From Kitasatospora aureofaciens (GTDB lineage Bacteria; Actinomycetota; Actinomycetes; Streptomycetales; Streptomycetaceae): a stretch of DNA of 64,000 bases. Position numbers and translations under genes: made by a program. Numbering within the stretch: the stretch's first letter is position 1; the number at the start of each line of letters is the position of its first letter. Of the stretch, positions 6,902-16,900 are shown piece by piece. Location of the stretch: positions 62,001-126,000 of the forward strand of contig NZ_JAHTKP010000011.1 in assembly GCF_019192735.1 (NCBI RefSeq). The letters are read 5' to 3'. The notes under the pieces were generated by a model, which searched no databases, was not told the origin of the DNA, and was given only the letters and a program-made list of their open reading frames with translations.

Positions 6902-8596
6902 GTGCTGAACCGCCTGCGGCGCCGGCCCCGGTCCTGGCCCGACGAAGAGCGCTGGGAGACCTGGCCTGTCAAGGCGCGGGTCCTCGCGGTCACCCGGACG
7001 CTCACCTCGGCCACCCGGGTCCTGGACGTCCTCACCCTGCTGGTGCGCCCGCAGGCCGGCATCAAGTGCTACATCACCGTCAACCCGGGCTCGGAGTTCA
7101 CCGCGGGGCTCGACACGTACCTGGACGACCAGCAGCCCGGCATCACGGTCCTCCCCTGGGAGGAGGCCGTCCGGTACGAGTTCGACCTCGCGGTCGCCTG
7201 CGCCGTCCACGCCTCGATGCACCGGCTGCACGCCCCGCTCGTCGTCCTGCCGCACGGCGCCGGATACAACCGCCTGGTGACCGAGTCCACGGGGGACGAG
7301 GTGAGTGCCGCCGGCCTGTCCCGGAACGAACTCACGCACCGGGGGCGGGTGTTCCCCGCGGTCATCGGGCTCTCCCACGAGGAGCAGTTCGGCCGGCTGA
7401 GGGCCTGGTGCCCCGAGGCACTGCCGCGCGCACGCGACGTGGGCGACCTCGGCTTCACCCGGATGCTCGCCAGCCTCGGCCGCCGGGACGACTACCGCGC
7501 CGCCCTCGGGGCGATCGACGGGCGCCGCCTCGTCGTCGTCAACTCCACCTGGAGCAAGCACTCGTTAGCCGCCCGCAGCCTCGACCTGCCGCACCGGCTG
7601 ATCGAACAGCTCCCGGCCGACGAGTACACCGTGGCCGTGATCCTGCACCCCAACATCTGGGCCAAGCACGACCCCGAGACGCTGCTCGCCACCGCCCGGC
7701 GCTCCGGCCTGCGGCTCATCCCGCCGCACCAGGGCTGGCAGGCCGCCCTGGTCGCCGCCGACGTGCTGATCGGCGACCACGGCTCGGTCTCCTTCTACGG
7801 CTCCGCGCTGGACCACCCCACCCTGCTGGTCGCCACCGGCGCCGCCGAACTCGACCCGCACTCCCCCACCTACGCCTTCGGCCAGGCCGCACCCGCACTC
7901 GACCCGGACGGCGACCTGCTCGCCCAACTCGAAACGGCCATCGCCAAGTACGACCCGGAACTCCTGCGGCCGATCACCGACCGCTCGCTCGGGCAACGCC
8001 ACCGGGCCGTCCCCGAGCTGGCCCCCGTCCTGTTCGACTTCCTGTCGAAGAAGATCGAGAACCTGGTCGCACCCGAGCCGCTGCCGCCCTACCCGGCGCC
8101 GGTCCCGCTCGCCGTCGAGCCGCCGGCCGCCTACGACGTCGAGGGCGAGTCCGACGGCGCCGAAGTCTCGGTCCGCCGGTTCCCGATCGATCCGGACGGC
8201 CACGCCCGAGGCGTCTTCGTGCTCAGCGCCACCGTGCCGACGGTGGAACTCCGGTCCGTCGCCGAGGTCCTGGCCAGGACCGAGATCCACGCCGAACGAC
8301 CCGCCGAGCACTGGCTCGCCGAGGCAGCCGCCGAACTGCCCGGCCTCCTCGTCGCCGTGGCCGCCCTCGGCCACGACCGCGGCCTGCTCCGGCTCCGCAC
8401 CGGCGAACTCCTGGAGGCGCACGCCGAACGCCCGTACGGCGGTGTCCAGCCCGGCCTCGACCCGCTCCTGCTCGGCGGCGCCGTCGCGCTCTGGCTGGCC
8501 GAGGGCGGCGACCCGGGCAACCTGCCCGAGCACGGCCTGACCATCCGCACCGGCGAGCACCGCACCCGGGTGGCCTTCACGCCGCCGCCCGGCTAG
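6902..8596 (+). CDS. CDP-glycerol glycerophosphotransferase-like protein (GT-B fold), role unknown
   Basis: The 564-residue soluble protein resembles the C-terminal half of TagF-type glycerophosphotransferases. It has VLPHGAGYNR (about residue 118), VVVNSTWSKHSL (about 212), VILHPNIWAKHDPETL (about 250), and ADVLIGDHGSVSFYGSALDH (about 290), which matches the conserved (D)xxSxxxxxYxxLxxP region of the family. Residues 405-564 form an extra domain I do not recognise. There is no membrane segment. Database entries for such streptomycete proteins are sometimes labelled 'translation initiation factor 2', which I regard as a misnomer. It converges on the NB-ARC gene with only 4 bp between stops. 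A polymer-transfer enzyme is possible; the acceptor is unknown. Confidence 0.7.
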   Translation: MLNRLRRRPRSWPDEERWETWPVKARVLAVTRTLTSATRVLDVLTLLVRPQAGIKCYITVNPGSEFTAGLDTYLDDQQPGITVLPWEEAVRYEFDLAVACAVHASMHRLHAPLVVLPHGAGYNRLVTESTGDEVSAAGLSRNELTHRGRVFPAVIGLSHEEQFGRLRAWCPEALPRARDVGDLGFTRMLASLGRRDDYRAALGAIDGRRLVVVNSTWSKHSLAARSLDLPHRLIEQLPADEYTVAVILHPNIWAKHDPETLLATARRSGLRLIPPHQGWQAALVAADVLIGDHGSVSFYGSALDHPTLLVATGAAELDPHSPTYAFGQAAPALDPDGDLLAQLETAIAKYDPELLRPITDRSLGQRHRAVPELAPVLFDFLSKKIENLVAPEPLPPYPAPVPLAVEPPAAYDVEGESDGAEVSVRRFPIDPDGHARGVFVLSATVPTVELRSVAEVLARTEIHAERPAEHWLAEAAAELPGLLVAVAALGHDRGLLRLRTGELLEAHAERPYGGVQPGLDPLLLGGAVALWLAEGGDPGNLPEHGLTIRTGEHRTRVAFTPPPG

Positions 8597-8600
8597 TCCC

Positions 8601-10607
8601 TCAGTTCGCTTCCTTCAGTTCGCCGAGCCGGACCCGAGCGCGCTCGGCCAACTCGGCGTCGCCGAGCTCCTCCGCCAGGGCCGCGAGCAGCGTGAACGCC
8701 TCCGCCTCCTTGGCCCGCTGCCCCAGGTCGCGCGCACGCCGGGCGCTCTCGTCCGCGTGCCGGACGGCCAGGTCGAGATCCCCCAGTGCCCGGTGGGCCC
8801 GGGCCCGCACCAGCGGCAGCCGCATGAGCATCGGGTCGTCCTCGGTCTCCTCGGCCAGCGCCGTCGCCTCGTCCAGGACGGTCAGGGCCTCCGCCACCCG
8901 GCCGGCCGCCGTCAGGGCCTGGGCGAGGTTGTAGCTCTGGACCACAACCCCGTGCGGGTCGGACCGGTTGTCCTCCAGCGCCAGCCGGAACAGCTCCACC
9001 GCCTCGTCCGGACGGCCCTCGGCCAGGCGGACCAGGCCGTTGGTCTCGTACAGCACACCGCTCAGCCGCGGCTCCGCCACGAGCGGCAACTGCTCCGACG
9101 CCAACGCCAACTGCTCGGTGGCGCGCGGGAAGTCCTTCAGCTCGTAGTAGGCCCGGGCCAGTTGGTTGCGCATCCGAATCACCGCGCCGGGCCGGCCGTC
9201 CCACTGCGCCGACTCGACCCCGAGCCGGTGCGTCTCGACCCAGTCCCCGTAGTGCTTGCCGCTGTGGTAGAGCGCCCAGAGGGATTCGCACAGCCGCCAC
9301 ACCTCGCCGTGCCACCCCTGTTCGGCCGCCGCGCGCACCGTCTCACGCAGGTTGGCCCGCTCGGCCCGGAGCCACTCCAGCGCCTCCGGCTTGGTGGCGA
9401 AGCCCGGCCACGCCGCCTCGACGGGCTCCTGGAGCCGGAACCGCTTCCCGAGCACCAACGAGTCCGCCAGCGCGGCCTCGCCGCGGTAGTACGCGACGAT
9501 GCGCGCCAGTAGCCCGATCCGCTCGGGGAGTTCGCGGGCCCGTCCGCGTGCGTGCAGGCGCACGAGATCGTGAGCGCGGAAACGCTGACCCGGCGCGGTG
9601 TCCTCCACCTCGTCCAGCAGGTGGGCGGCGCGCAGTTCGGTCAGCCCGTCCCGCACCCGTTCGACGCCGCTCGCCTCGGCCAGTTCGGCCGACACGAACG
9701 GCCCGGGGTTCGTACCGACCAGGTGGTACAGCGCCCGGGCCTCCGGGGACAGCCGGCCGTACACCTGGTCGAGCATCTGGCCGATCGCGCCCTCCTCGTT
9801 GCTGAGCGAGGCCAACCTGCGGTCCGCGTCGGAGAGTTCGGCCACGATCTGGTCGACCTCCAGCTCTCCGTGGCCGACCAGCTGGAAGCCCACCGCGTTC
9901 AGCGCGAGCGGCAGCCCGTCACAGAGCTCGACCAGCTCGCACAGCTCCCGATCGGTGCCCCGGTCCGGCCCGAGCCAGCGGCGCACCAGTTCCGTGCCCG
10001 CCGAGGTGCTCAGCGGGTCCAGCCTCCGCACCTCGGCGCCGTCCAGCACCAGGCCTGGCAGCCGCCGGCGCCCGGCCACGACCACCAGCCCGTCGGACGG
10101 CAGCAGCGTGCGGACCTCGCTGGCGTGCTCGACGTTGTCCAGGAACACCAGCACCCGCTTGCCCGTCGTGACCGTCCGGAACCGAGCGGCCCGCTCCGCC
10201 AGCATGACCGGCACCTCAGCCTTGAAAGCACGCAGGAAACCCGCCAGGATCTCGCTGAGATCGACCCCGCCGAGATGGCGGAAGGCCGCGAGGTCGGCGT
10301 AGAGGTCTCCGTGCGGGAAGTGTGCGCGGTGCCGTGCGACGAACTGGGAGATCAACTCGGTCTTCCCGACACCGCCGAGACCGGTGAAGGCGACGATGGC
10401 CGGCTCACCGTCGTCGAGCCGGCCCAGCGCCGCGACCAGGGCGGCGAGCTCGCCCTCCCGGTTGACGAAGGTGCGGCGGGGCCTGCGGATCTGATGGGGC
10501 GTGGGCGGCGGCTCGGGGTGGAAGTGCACCGCCCCGATGCTCTGGGCCTGCACCACATGGCCACTCACCGTTCCTGACACGGCGTTGGCCGCCTCCCGCC
10601 GCTCCAT
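8601..10607 (-). CDS. NLR-type NB-ARC ATPase with TPR repeats and amyloid-like N-terminus
   Basis: The 668-residue STAND protein has an N-terminal Gly/Val motif at residues 8-30 (NAVSGTVSGHVVQAQSIGAV) and a proline linker. It is followed by an NB-ARC ATPase: Walker A GLGGVGKTE (about 76-84), Walker B VLVFLDN (about 152-158), sensor VVVAGRR and the CDGLPLA motif (about 229-235). A winged-helix region follows, then TPR-like repeats from about 420 to the end. There is no DNA-binding or enzymatic domain, so it must signal to a partner. The N-terminal motif resembles amyloid signalling motifs (BASS) reported on actinobacterial NLR-like proteins. ATG at 10605-10607. It stands alone on its strand between the GT-B-like gene and nei. 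A regulator of the AfsR type without HTH is the alternative. Confidence 0.88.
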   Translation of the reverse strand: MERREAANAVSGTVSGHVVQAQSIGAVHFHPEPPPTPHQIRRPRRTFVNREGELAALVAALGRLDDGEPAIVAFTGLGGVGKTELISQFVARHRAHFPHGDLYADLAAFRHLGGVDLSEILAGFLRAFKAEVPVMLAERAARFRTVTTGKRVLVFLDNVEHASEVRTLLPSDGLVVVAGRRRLPGLVLDGAEVRRLDPLSTSAGTELVRRWLGPDRGTDRELCELVELCDGLPLALNAVGFQLVGHGELEVDQIVAELSDADRRLASLSNEEGAIGQMLDQVYGRLSPEARALYHLVGTNPGPFVSAELAEASGVERVRDGLTELRAAHLLDEVEDTAPGQRFRAHDLVRLHARGRARELPERIGLLARIVAYYRGEAALADSLVLGKRFRLQEPVEAAWPGFATKPEALEWLRAERANLRETVRAAAEQGWHGEVWRLCESLWALYHSGKHYGDWVETHRLGVESAQWDGRPGAVIRMRNQLARAYYELKDFPRATEQLALASEQLPLVAEPRLSGVLYETNGLVRLAEGRPDEAVELFRLALEDNRSDPHGVVVQSYNLAQALTAAGRVAEALTVLDEATALAEETEDDPMLMRLPLVRARAHRALGDLDLAVRHADESARRARDLGQRAKEAEAFTLLAALAEELGDAELAERARVRLGELKEAN

Positions 10608-10678
10608 CCGCCTGCTCCCTCCGGCCGGTCCGCCCCAGCCTACGGGCTGCGCGCCGGGCCGGAGGGCGGATCAGGGCC

Positions 10679-11488
10679 TCAGGCCGCCTGGCAGGTCGGG
10701 CACCAGAACAGGTTCCGCGCGGCGTGCGACTCCGTACGCACGTCCGCGCCGCAGACCAGGCAGGGCATCGCGGCACGGCGGTACACGTAGACCTCGCCAC
10801 CGTGGTCGTCGACGCGGGGCGGGCGGCCCATCGCCTCGGGGGTGTGTTCGGGGCGGACGGTGTCGATCCGGCCGGCGCCCACGCCCTCGCGCATCAGCAG
10901 GACCAGGTCGGCCCAGATCGTGTCCCATTCGCCCCGGGAGAGGTCGCGGCCCGCCCGGTGCGGGTTGATGCCGTGCCGGAACAGCACTTCGGCGCGGTAG
11001 ACGTTGCCGACGCCGGCGAGCACCTTCTGGTCCATCAGCAGCGCCGCGATCGTCGTCCGGCTGGCCGATATCCGGCGCCAGGCGGCGTCCGGGTCGGCGT
11101 CGGCGCGCAGCGGGTCGGGGCCGAGCCGGGCGGCGACGGCGGCCTTCTCCGCGGTGGTGATCAGCGCGCAGGTGTTGGGGCCACGCAGGTCGGCGTGGGC
11201 GTCGTCGTTCTCCAGGCGCAGCCGGATCAGGCCGACCGGCTCGGGGGCGGGCCCGGTGCCGAAGGTGAAGCCGCCGTAGAGGCCGAGGTGGATGTGGACC
11301 CAGGCGCCCTCCTCGAAGCCGAGGAAGAGGTGCTTGCCGGTGGCCTCCGCCTCGGTGAGCACCTGCCCGTCGATCAGCCTGGCGTCGTCGGCGAACCGGC
11401 CCTGCGGGCTGGAGACGCGGACCGGGCGGCCGCCGAAGGCGTTGGCGTTCTCGGCGGCGAGGCGGTGGATGATGTGGCCTTCCGGCAC
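10679..11488 (-). CDS. nei: Nei/Fpg-family DNA glycosylase/AP lyase
   Basis: The 269-residue base-excision repair enzyme starts MPEGHIIHRLAAEN. Nei enzymes use the N-terminal proline (after Met removal) as nucleophile, so the GTG at 11486-11488 must be the start; the TTG 18 nt upstream would bury it. E3 and a family lysine (TGKHLFL, near residue 52) are present, as is the C-terminal zinc finger (CLVC...CPTC). It removes oxidised pyrimidines and cleaves at AP sites. A GGGGAG site is upstream. The IHR start favours the Nei over the MutM branch. Confidence 0.93.
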   Translation of the reverse strand: MPEGHIIHRLAAENANAFGGRPVRVSSPQGRFADDARLIDGQVLTEAEATGKHLFLGFEEGAWVHIHLGLYGGFTFGTGPAPEPVGLIRLRLENDDAHADLRGPNTCALITTAEKAAVAARLGPDPLRADADPDAAWRRISASRTTIAALLMDQKVLAGVGNVYRAEVLFRHGINPHRAGRDLSRGEWDTIWADLVLLMREGVGAGRIDTVRPEHTPEAMGRPPRVDDHGGEVYVYRRAAMPCLVCGADVRTESHAARNLFWCPTCQAA

Positions 11489-11581
11489 GGACGCGGCTCC
11501 CCACAACGAATCATTGAGACCGGTCCATCATCGCAGCCGGCCCCGACAACCCCACGGCCCCCGCGGATCTGAGGGGGCAGG

Positions 11582-12475
11582 TCAGCGGACCGGCATCCCC
11601 ATCAGCCGGGCGAGGATCACCCGGTCCAGCTCGGCGGCGGTGGCGGCGACGTCCAGCTGCGAGTTGTCGATGATCGGCAGCCCGGAGTTGTACCAGCCGG
11701 CCATCCGGCCGTGGATGCGAGCGACCTCCTCGTCGCTGAGCCGCCGGTTGCCACTGCGCCGGGCGTTGCGGACGAGCACCGAGTCGAGGCTGGGCAGCAG
11801 CACGACGGGGAGCATGCCGGGGCCGATGTGCCGCTTCCAGCCGCCGAGGCCGATGGCCGGGCGGTCGGGGAAGACAGCGTCGTCGATGATGCAGGAGATG
11901 CCGTTGGCGAGGTAGTTGCGGCAGGCGAAGCCGCAGGTGCGGCGGGCCAGCCGGTACTGGGCCTCGGAGGCGTTGTTCCAGCCGGACTGCGGGTTGGCGA
12001 AGCCGGACTGCACCCATTCGCGGACGTCGTCCAGGCTGATGTGCGCGGTCGGGGTGCGCCGCCGCTCGGCCCAGTAGCGGGCGACGGTGGTCTTGCCGGC
12101 GCCGGCCGGGCCGATCAGCAGGACGGCGATGGGCCCGGCGGGGGCGTGCCGCTGCGGCGGGTGGGCGGGGAGCTGGACGGGCATGCCGGAGGGCAGCACG
12201 AAGTGCCCCGTGGCCCCGGCAGGCATCGGTGCCGAAGGAGCGGCAGGAGCGGCAGGAGCCGAGGGAGCCGCAGCCGAGGGCACAGCAGGAGCAGCGGGCG
12301 CGGCCGGAACCGGGGCGGGCGGCACGGGCGGCGGCACCCGCCCGCCGAACGGCGGCGGCCCCGGGGGCGTCGCGGCCGTGGCACTCCCGCCGGACGTGGC
12401 ACCCCCGCCGGACGGCCGGACCGGCGGAGCGACGGGACGTGGGGGCACCTGTCCACCCCCGGCGTACTGCGTCAC
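11582..12475 (-). CDS. P-loop kinase-like ATPase with Ala/Pro-rich N-terminus
   Basis: The protein of about 297 residues begins with a Pro/Ala/Gly-rich, probably disordered region (about 1-100). A P-loop NTPase domain follows: GPAGAGKTTVARYWAER (Walker A), then HISLDDVREWVQSGFANPQS, IIDDAVFPDRPAIG and an Arg-rich lid (RNARRSGNRRLSDEEV). This is the layout of AAA_33/zeta-toxin or adenylylsulfate-kinase-like enzymes, whose substrate cannot be read from sequence. I prefer GTG at 12473-12475 because GGGAGG lies 5 nt upstream; GTG at 12481 overlaps that site. It follows aroQ on the same strand and may be the last gene of the aro operon. Confidence 0.75.
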   Translation of the reverse strand: MTQYAGGGQVPPRPVAPPVRPSGGGATSGGSATAATPPGPPPFGGRVPPPVPPAPVPAAPAAPAVPSAAAPSAPAAPAAPSAPMPAGATGHFVLPSGMPVQLPAHPPQRHAPAGPIAVLLIGPAGAGKTTVARYWAERRRTPTAHISLDDVREWVQSGFANPQSGWNNASEAQYRLARRTCGFACRNYLANGISCIIDDAVFPDRPAIGLGGWKRHIGPGMLPVVLLPSLDSVLVRNARRSGNRRLSDEEVARIHGRMAGWYNSGLPIIDNSQLDVAATAAELDRVILARLMGMPVR

Positions 12476-12560
12476 GGTCACCTCCCGACATCTTCCAGCG
12501 GGGACACTACACGTCGGCCCGGCGGCGGGCACAGTCCGCCACCGGGCCGCTGACCAGGGG

Positions 12561-14618
<2,058 letters not shown>

Positions 14619-14626
14619 GCCCACAC

Positions 14627-14696
14627 CTCGCTGCGCTCGGCGTGCGATGACCGCAACGGGCGCCTCCTGATGATGAGCTCGCTTCGCTCGCTCATC
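14627..14696. repeat. GAGCGNAGCGAG repeats with hairpin between aroC and aroK
   Basis: On the minus strand GAGCGAAGCGAG (14678-14689) and GAGCGCAGCGAG (14627-14638) are two copies of a short motif. The first is flanked by the inverted repeat GATGAGC/GCTCATC (14672-14696), which includes the aroC stop codon. Such GAGCGNAGCGAG units recur at gene ends in streptomycete genomes in my experience. Function is unknown; a weak terminator or RNA-stability element is possible. Confidence 0.6.
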
Positions 14697-15876
14697 GGAC
14701 GATCAGGTGGTCGAGGTAGCTCTGCACGTTGCGGCGGGTCTCGGAGACGTGGTCGCCGCCGAACTTCTCGTTGACCGCGTCGGCCAGCACCAGCGCGACC
14801 ATCGCCTCGGCCACGATGCCCGCGGCCGGCACGGCGCAGACGTCCGAGCGCTGGTGGTGGGCCTTGGCCGGCTCGCCGGTGCGCACGTCCAGGGTCTGCA
14901 GGGCCTTCGGCACGGTCGCGATCGGCTTCATCGCGGCGCGCACCCGCAGCAGCTCACCGGTGGACAGACCGCCCTCGGTGCCGCCGGAGCGGCCGGAAGT
15001 GCGCTTCGCGCCCTCGGGGGTCGGGACGATCTCGTCGTGAGCCTTGGAACCGGGCACCCGGGCCAGCCCGAAGCCGTCACCGATCTCGACGCCCTTGATC
15101 GCCTGGATGCCCATCAGCGCCGCGGCGAGCCGGGCGTCCAGCCGGCGGTCCCAGTGCACGTGCGAGCCCAGGCCCACCGGCACACCGTACGCGAGCACCT
15201 CGACCACGCCGCCGAGCGTGTCACCGTCCTTGTGGGCCTGGTCGATCTCCGCGACCATCGCCTTCGACGCGTCCGCGTCCAGGCAGCGCACCGGGTCCGC
15301 GTCCAGCCGTGCCTCGTCCGAGGGCAGCGGCAGCACGCCGGCCGGCGCCTTCGCCGAGGCCAGCTCGACCACGTGGCTGACGATCTCGATCCCGCAGGTC
15401 TCCTTCAGGTACGCACGGGCGACGGCACCCAGCGCGACCCGGGCGGCCGTCTCCCGGGCGCTGGCGCGCTCCAGGATCGGCCGCGCCTCGTCGATCGAGT
15501 ACTTCTGCATGCCAGCCAGGTCGGCGTGGCCGGGACGGGGCCGGGTGAGCGCCTCGTTGCGGGCCAGGCCCGCCAGCACCTCGGGGTCGACCGGGTCGGC
15601 CGACATGACCTGCTCCCACTTCGGCCACTCGGTGTTGCCGACCATGACCGCCACCGGGCTGCCCATCGTCAGCCCGTGCCGGACGCCGCCGAGGAAGGTC
15701 ACCTCGTCCTGCTCGAACTTCATCCGCGCCCCGCGGCCGTAACCGAGCCGACGGCGCGCCAGCGCGTCGGCCACCACGGCGGTGGTGACCGGTACACCGG
15801 CGGGCAGGCCCTCCAGCGTCGCGACGAGTGCGGGGCCGTGCGACTCCCCCGCCGTCAGCCAGCGCAACGTACCCAA
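14692..15876 (-). CDS. aroC: Chorismate synthase
   Basis: The 394-residue FMN-dependent enzyme makes chorismate from EPSP. It starts [20 protein letters not shown], which is family signature 1. [13 protein letters not shown] (signature 2) and [20 protein letters not shown] (signature 3) are present. The start is TTG at 15874-15876: AAGGAG lies 5 nt upstream and the protein then begins exactly as homologues do. In-frame codons further upstream (to 15906) lack a ribosome site. It is followed by aroK after 73 bp. Confidence 0.97.
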   Translation of the reverse strand: MGTLRWLTAGESHGPALVATLEGLPAGVPVTTAVVADALARRRLGYGRGARMKFEQDEVTFLGGVRHGLTMGSPVAVMVGNTEWPKWEQVMSADPVDPEVLAGLARNEALTRPRPGHADLAGMQKYSIDEARPILERASARETAARVALGAVARAYLKETCGIEIVSHVVELASAKAPAGVLPLPSDEARLDADPVRCLDADASKAMVAEIDQAHKDGDTLGGVVEVLAYGVPVGLGSHVHWDRRLDARLAAALMGIQAIKGVEIGDGFGLARVPGSKAHDEIVPTPEGAKRTSGRSGGTEGGLSTGELLRVRAAMKPIATVPKALQTLDVRTGEPAKAHHQRSDVCAVPAAGIVAEAMVALVLADAVNEKFGGDHVSETRRNVQSYLDHLIVR

Positions 15877-16035
15877 CGGAGCTCCTTCATCAGCGGACCG
15901 GCCCACGGCTCCACCGCGGCCAGCCCGGGCGTGCCTTCTGTCCGAATCCTTTCACGACCAGGCGGCACCCGGGAGCGCGGTCCGCGTGACGGACAGCAAC
16001 CGGCCATTCGGCGGGACGGACACGACCTGTGAGGC

Positions 16036-16866
16036 TCAGCGCCCGGCGAGCGCCTTCTCCCCCGCCTCGCGCATGGCGGCCAGCGGCCCCGGCGTCCGCC
16101 CGGTGAACGCCTCGCTCTGCAGCACCGCCTGGTGCACGAGCAGGTCCAGCCCACCCAGCACGGTCGCGCCGCGCTCGGCGCAGGCGGCGGCCAGCGCCGT
16201 CGGCCAGGGGTGGTACAGCACGTCGAACAGCGCCCCGGGCGCGGCCGGCAGCGCGCCCGCGAACCCGTCCGTGGCCCCGACCGGCGTGGTGGAGACGGTC
16301 AGCGGCTGCGCCAGCGCCTCGGCACCGCGCTCCCAGCCGGCGGTCCGCACGACGACGCCCAGCCGCTCGCCGAGCTCGGCCATCTCCCGGGCCCGCTCGG
16401 CGCTGCGCACGTAGACCGTCACCTCGCCGGTACAGATCTGGGCGAGCGCCGCCAGCGCCGAGGACGCCGTGGCCCCGGCGCCCAGCACGGCCGCGCCCGG
16501 CACCTCGGTGATGCCGCGCTCGCGCAGCGCGTTCACCAGCCCGGGGATGTCGGTGTTGTCCCCGGTGCGCCGCCCGTCGGCGGTGAACACCACCGTGTTC
16601 ACCGCGTCCACCGAGCGCGCCGTCGCACTCACCTCGTCGAGCAGCGGGATGATCGCCCGCTTCAGCGGCATGGTCAGCGACAGCCCGGCCCACTCGGCCT
16701 CGTCCAGCCCCGCGACGAAGCCGGGCAGGCCCGCCTCGTCGACCTCGAACCGGTCGTAGCGCCAGCCGTCCAGCCCGAGCGCCGCGAAGGCGGCCCGGTG
16801 CAGGTCCGGCGAGAGCGAGTGGGCGATCGGCGAGCCCAGTACGGCGGCCCGGTGCTTGCTGGTCAA
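16036..16866 (-). CDS. aroE: Shikimate dehydrogenase
   Basis: The 276-residue NADP-dependent enzyme reduces 3-dehydroshikimate to shikimate. The shikimate-binding SLSP (17-20), catalytic K69 (SLTMPLK), N90 and D106 (GDNTDIPG) are present, followed by a Rossmann glycine motif AVLGAGATASSALAAL. The start appears to be TTG at 16864-16866 with GGAGAAG about 6 nt upstream; no ATG or GTG fits the N-terminus. It lies upstream of aroC, separated by about 160 bp, and just downstream of an mltG gene. Confidence 0.95.
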   Translation of the reverse strand: MTSKHRAAVLGSPIAHSLSPDLHRAAFAALGLDGWRYDRFEVDEAGLPGFVAGLDEAEWAGLSLTMPLKRAIIPLLDEVSATARSVDAVNTVVFTADGRRTGDNTDIPGLVNALRERGITEVPGAAVLGAGATASSALAALAQICTGEVTVYVRSAERAREMAELGERLGVVVRTAGWERGAEALAQPLTVSTTPVGATDGFAGALPAAPGALFDVLYHPWPTALAAACAERGATVLGGLDLLVHQAVLQSEAFTGRTPGPLAAMREAGEKALAGR

Positions 16867-16900
16867 CGCTTCTTCTCCGTGAAGTACCGTCCGGCAGGGG

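Noticed and set aside
11489..11506. TTG at 11506 as the nei start
   Set aside because: It would add six residues before the catalytic N-terminal proline and abolish the active site. GTG 11488 has a good ribosome site.
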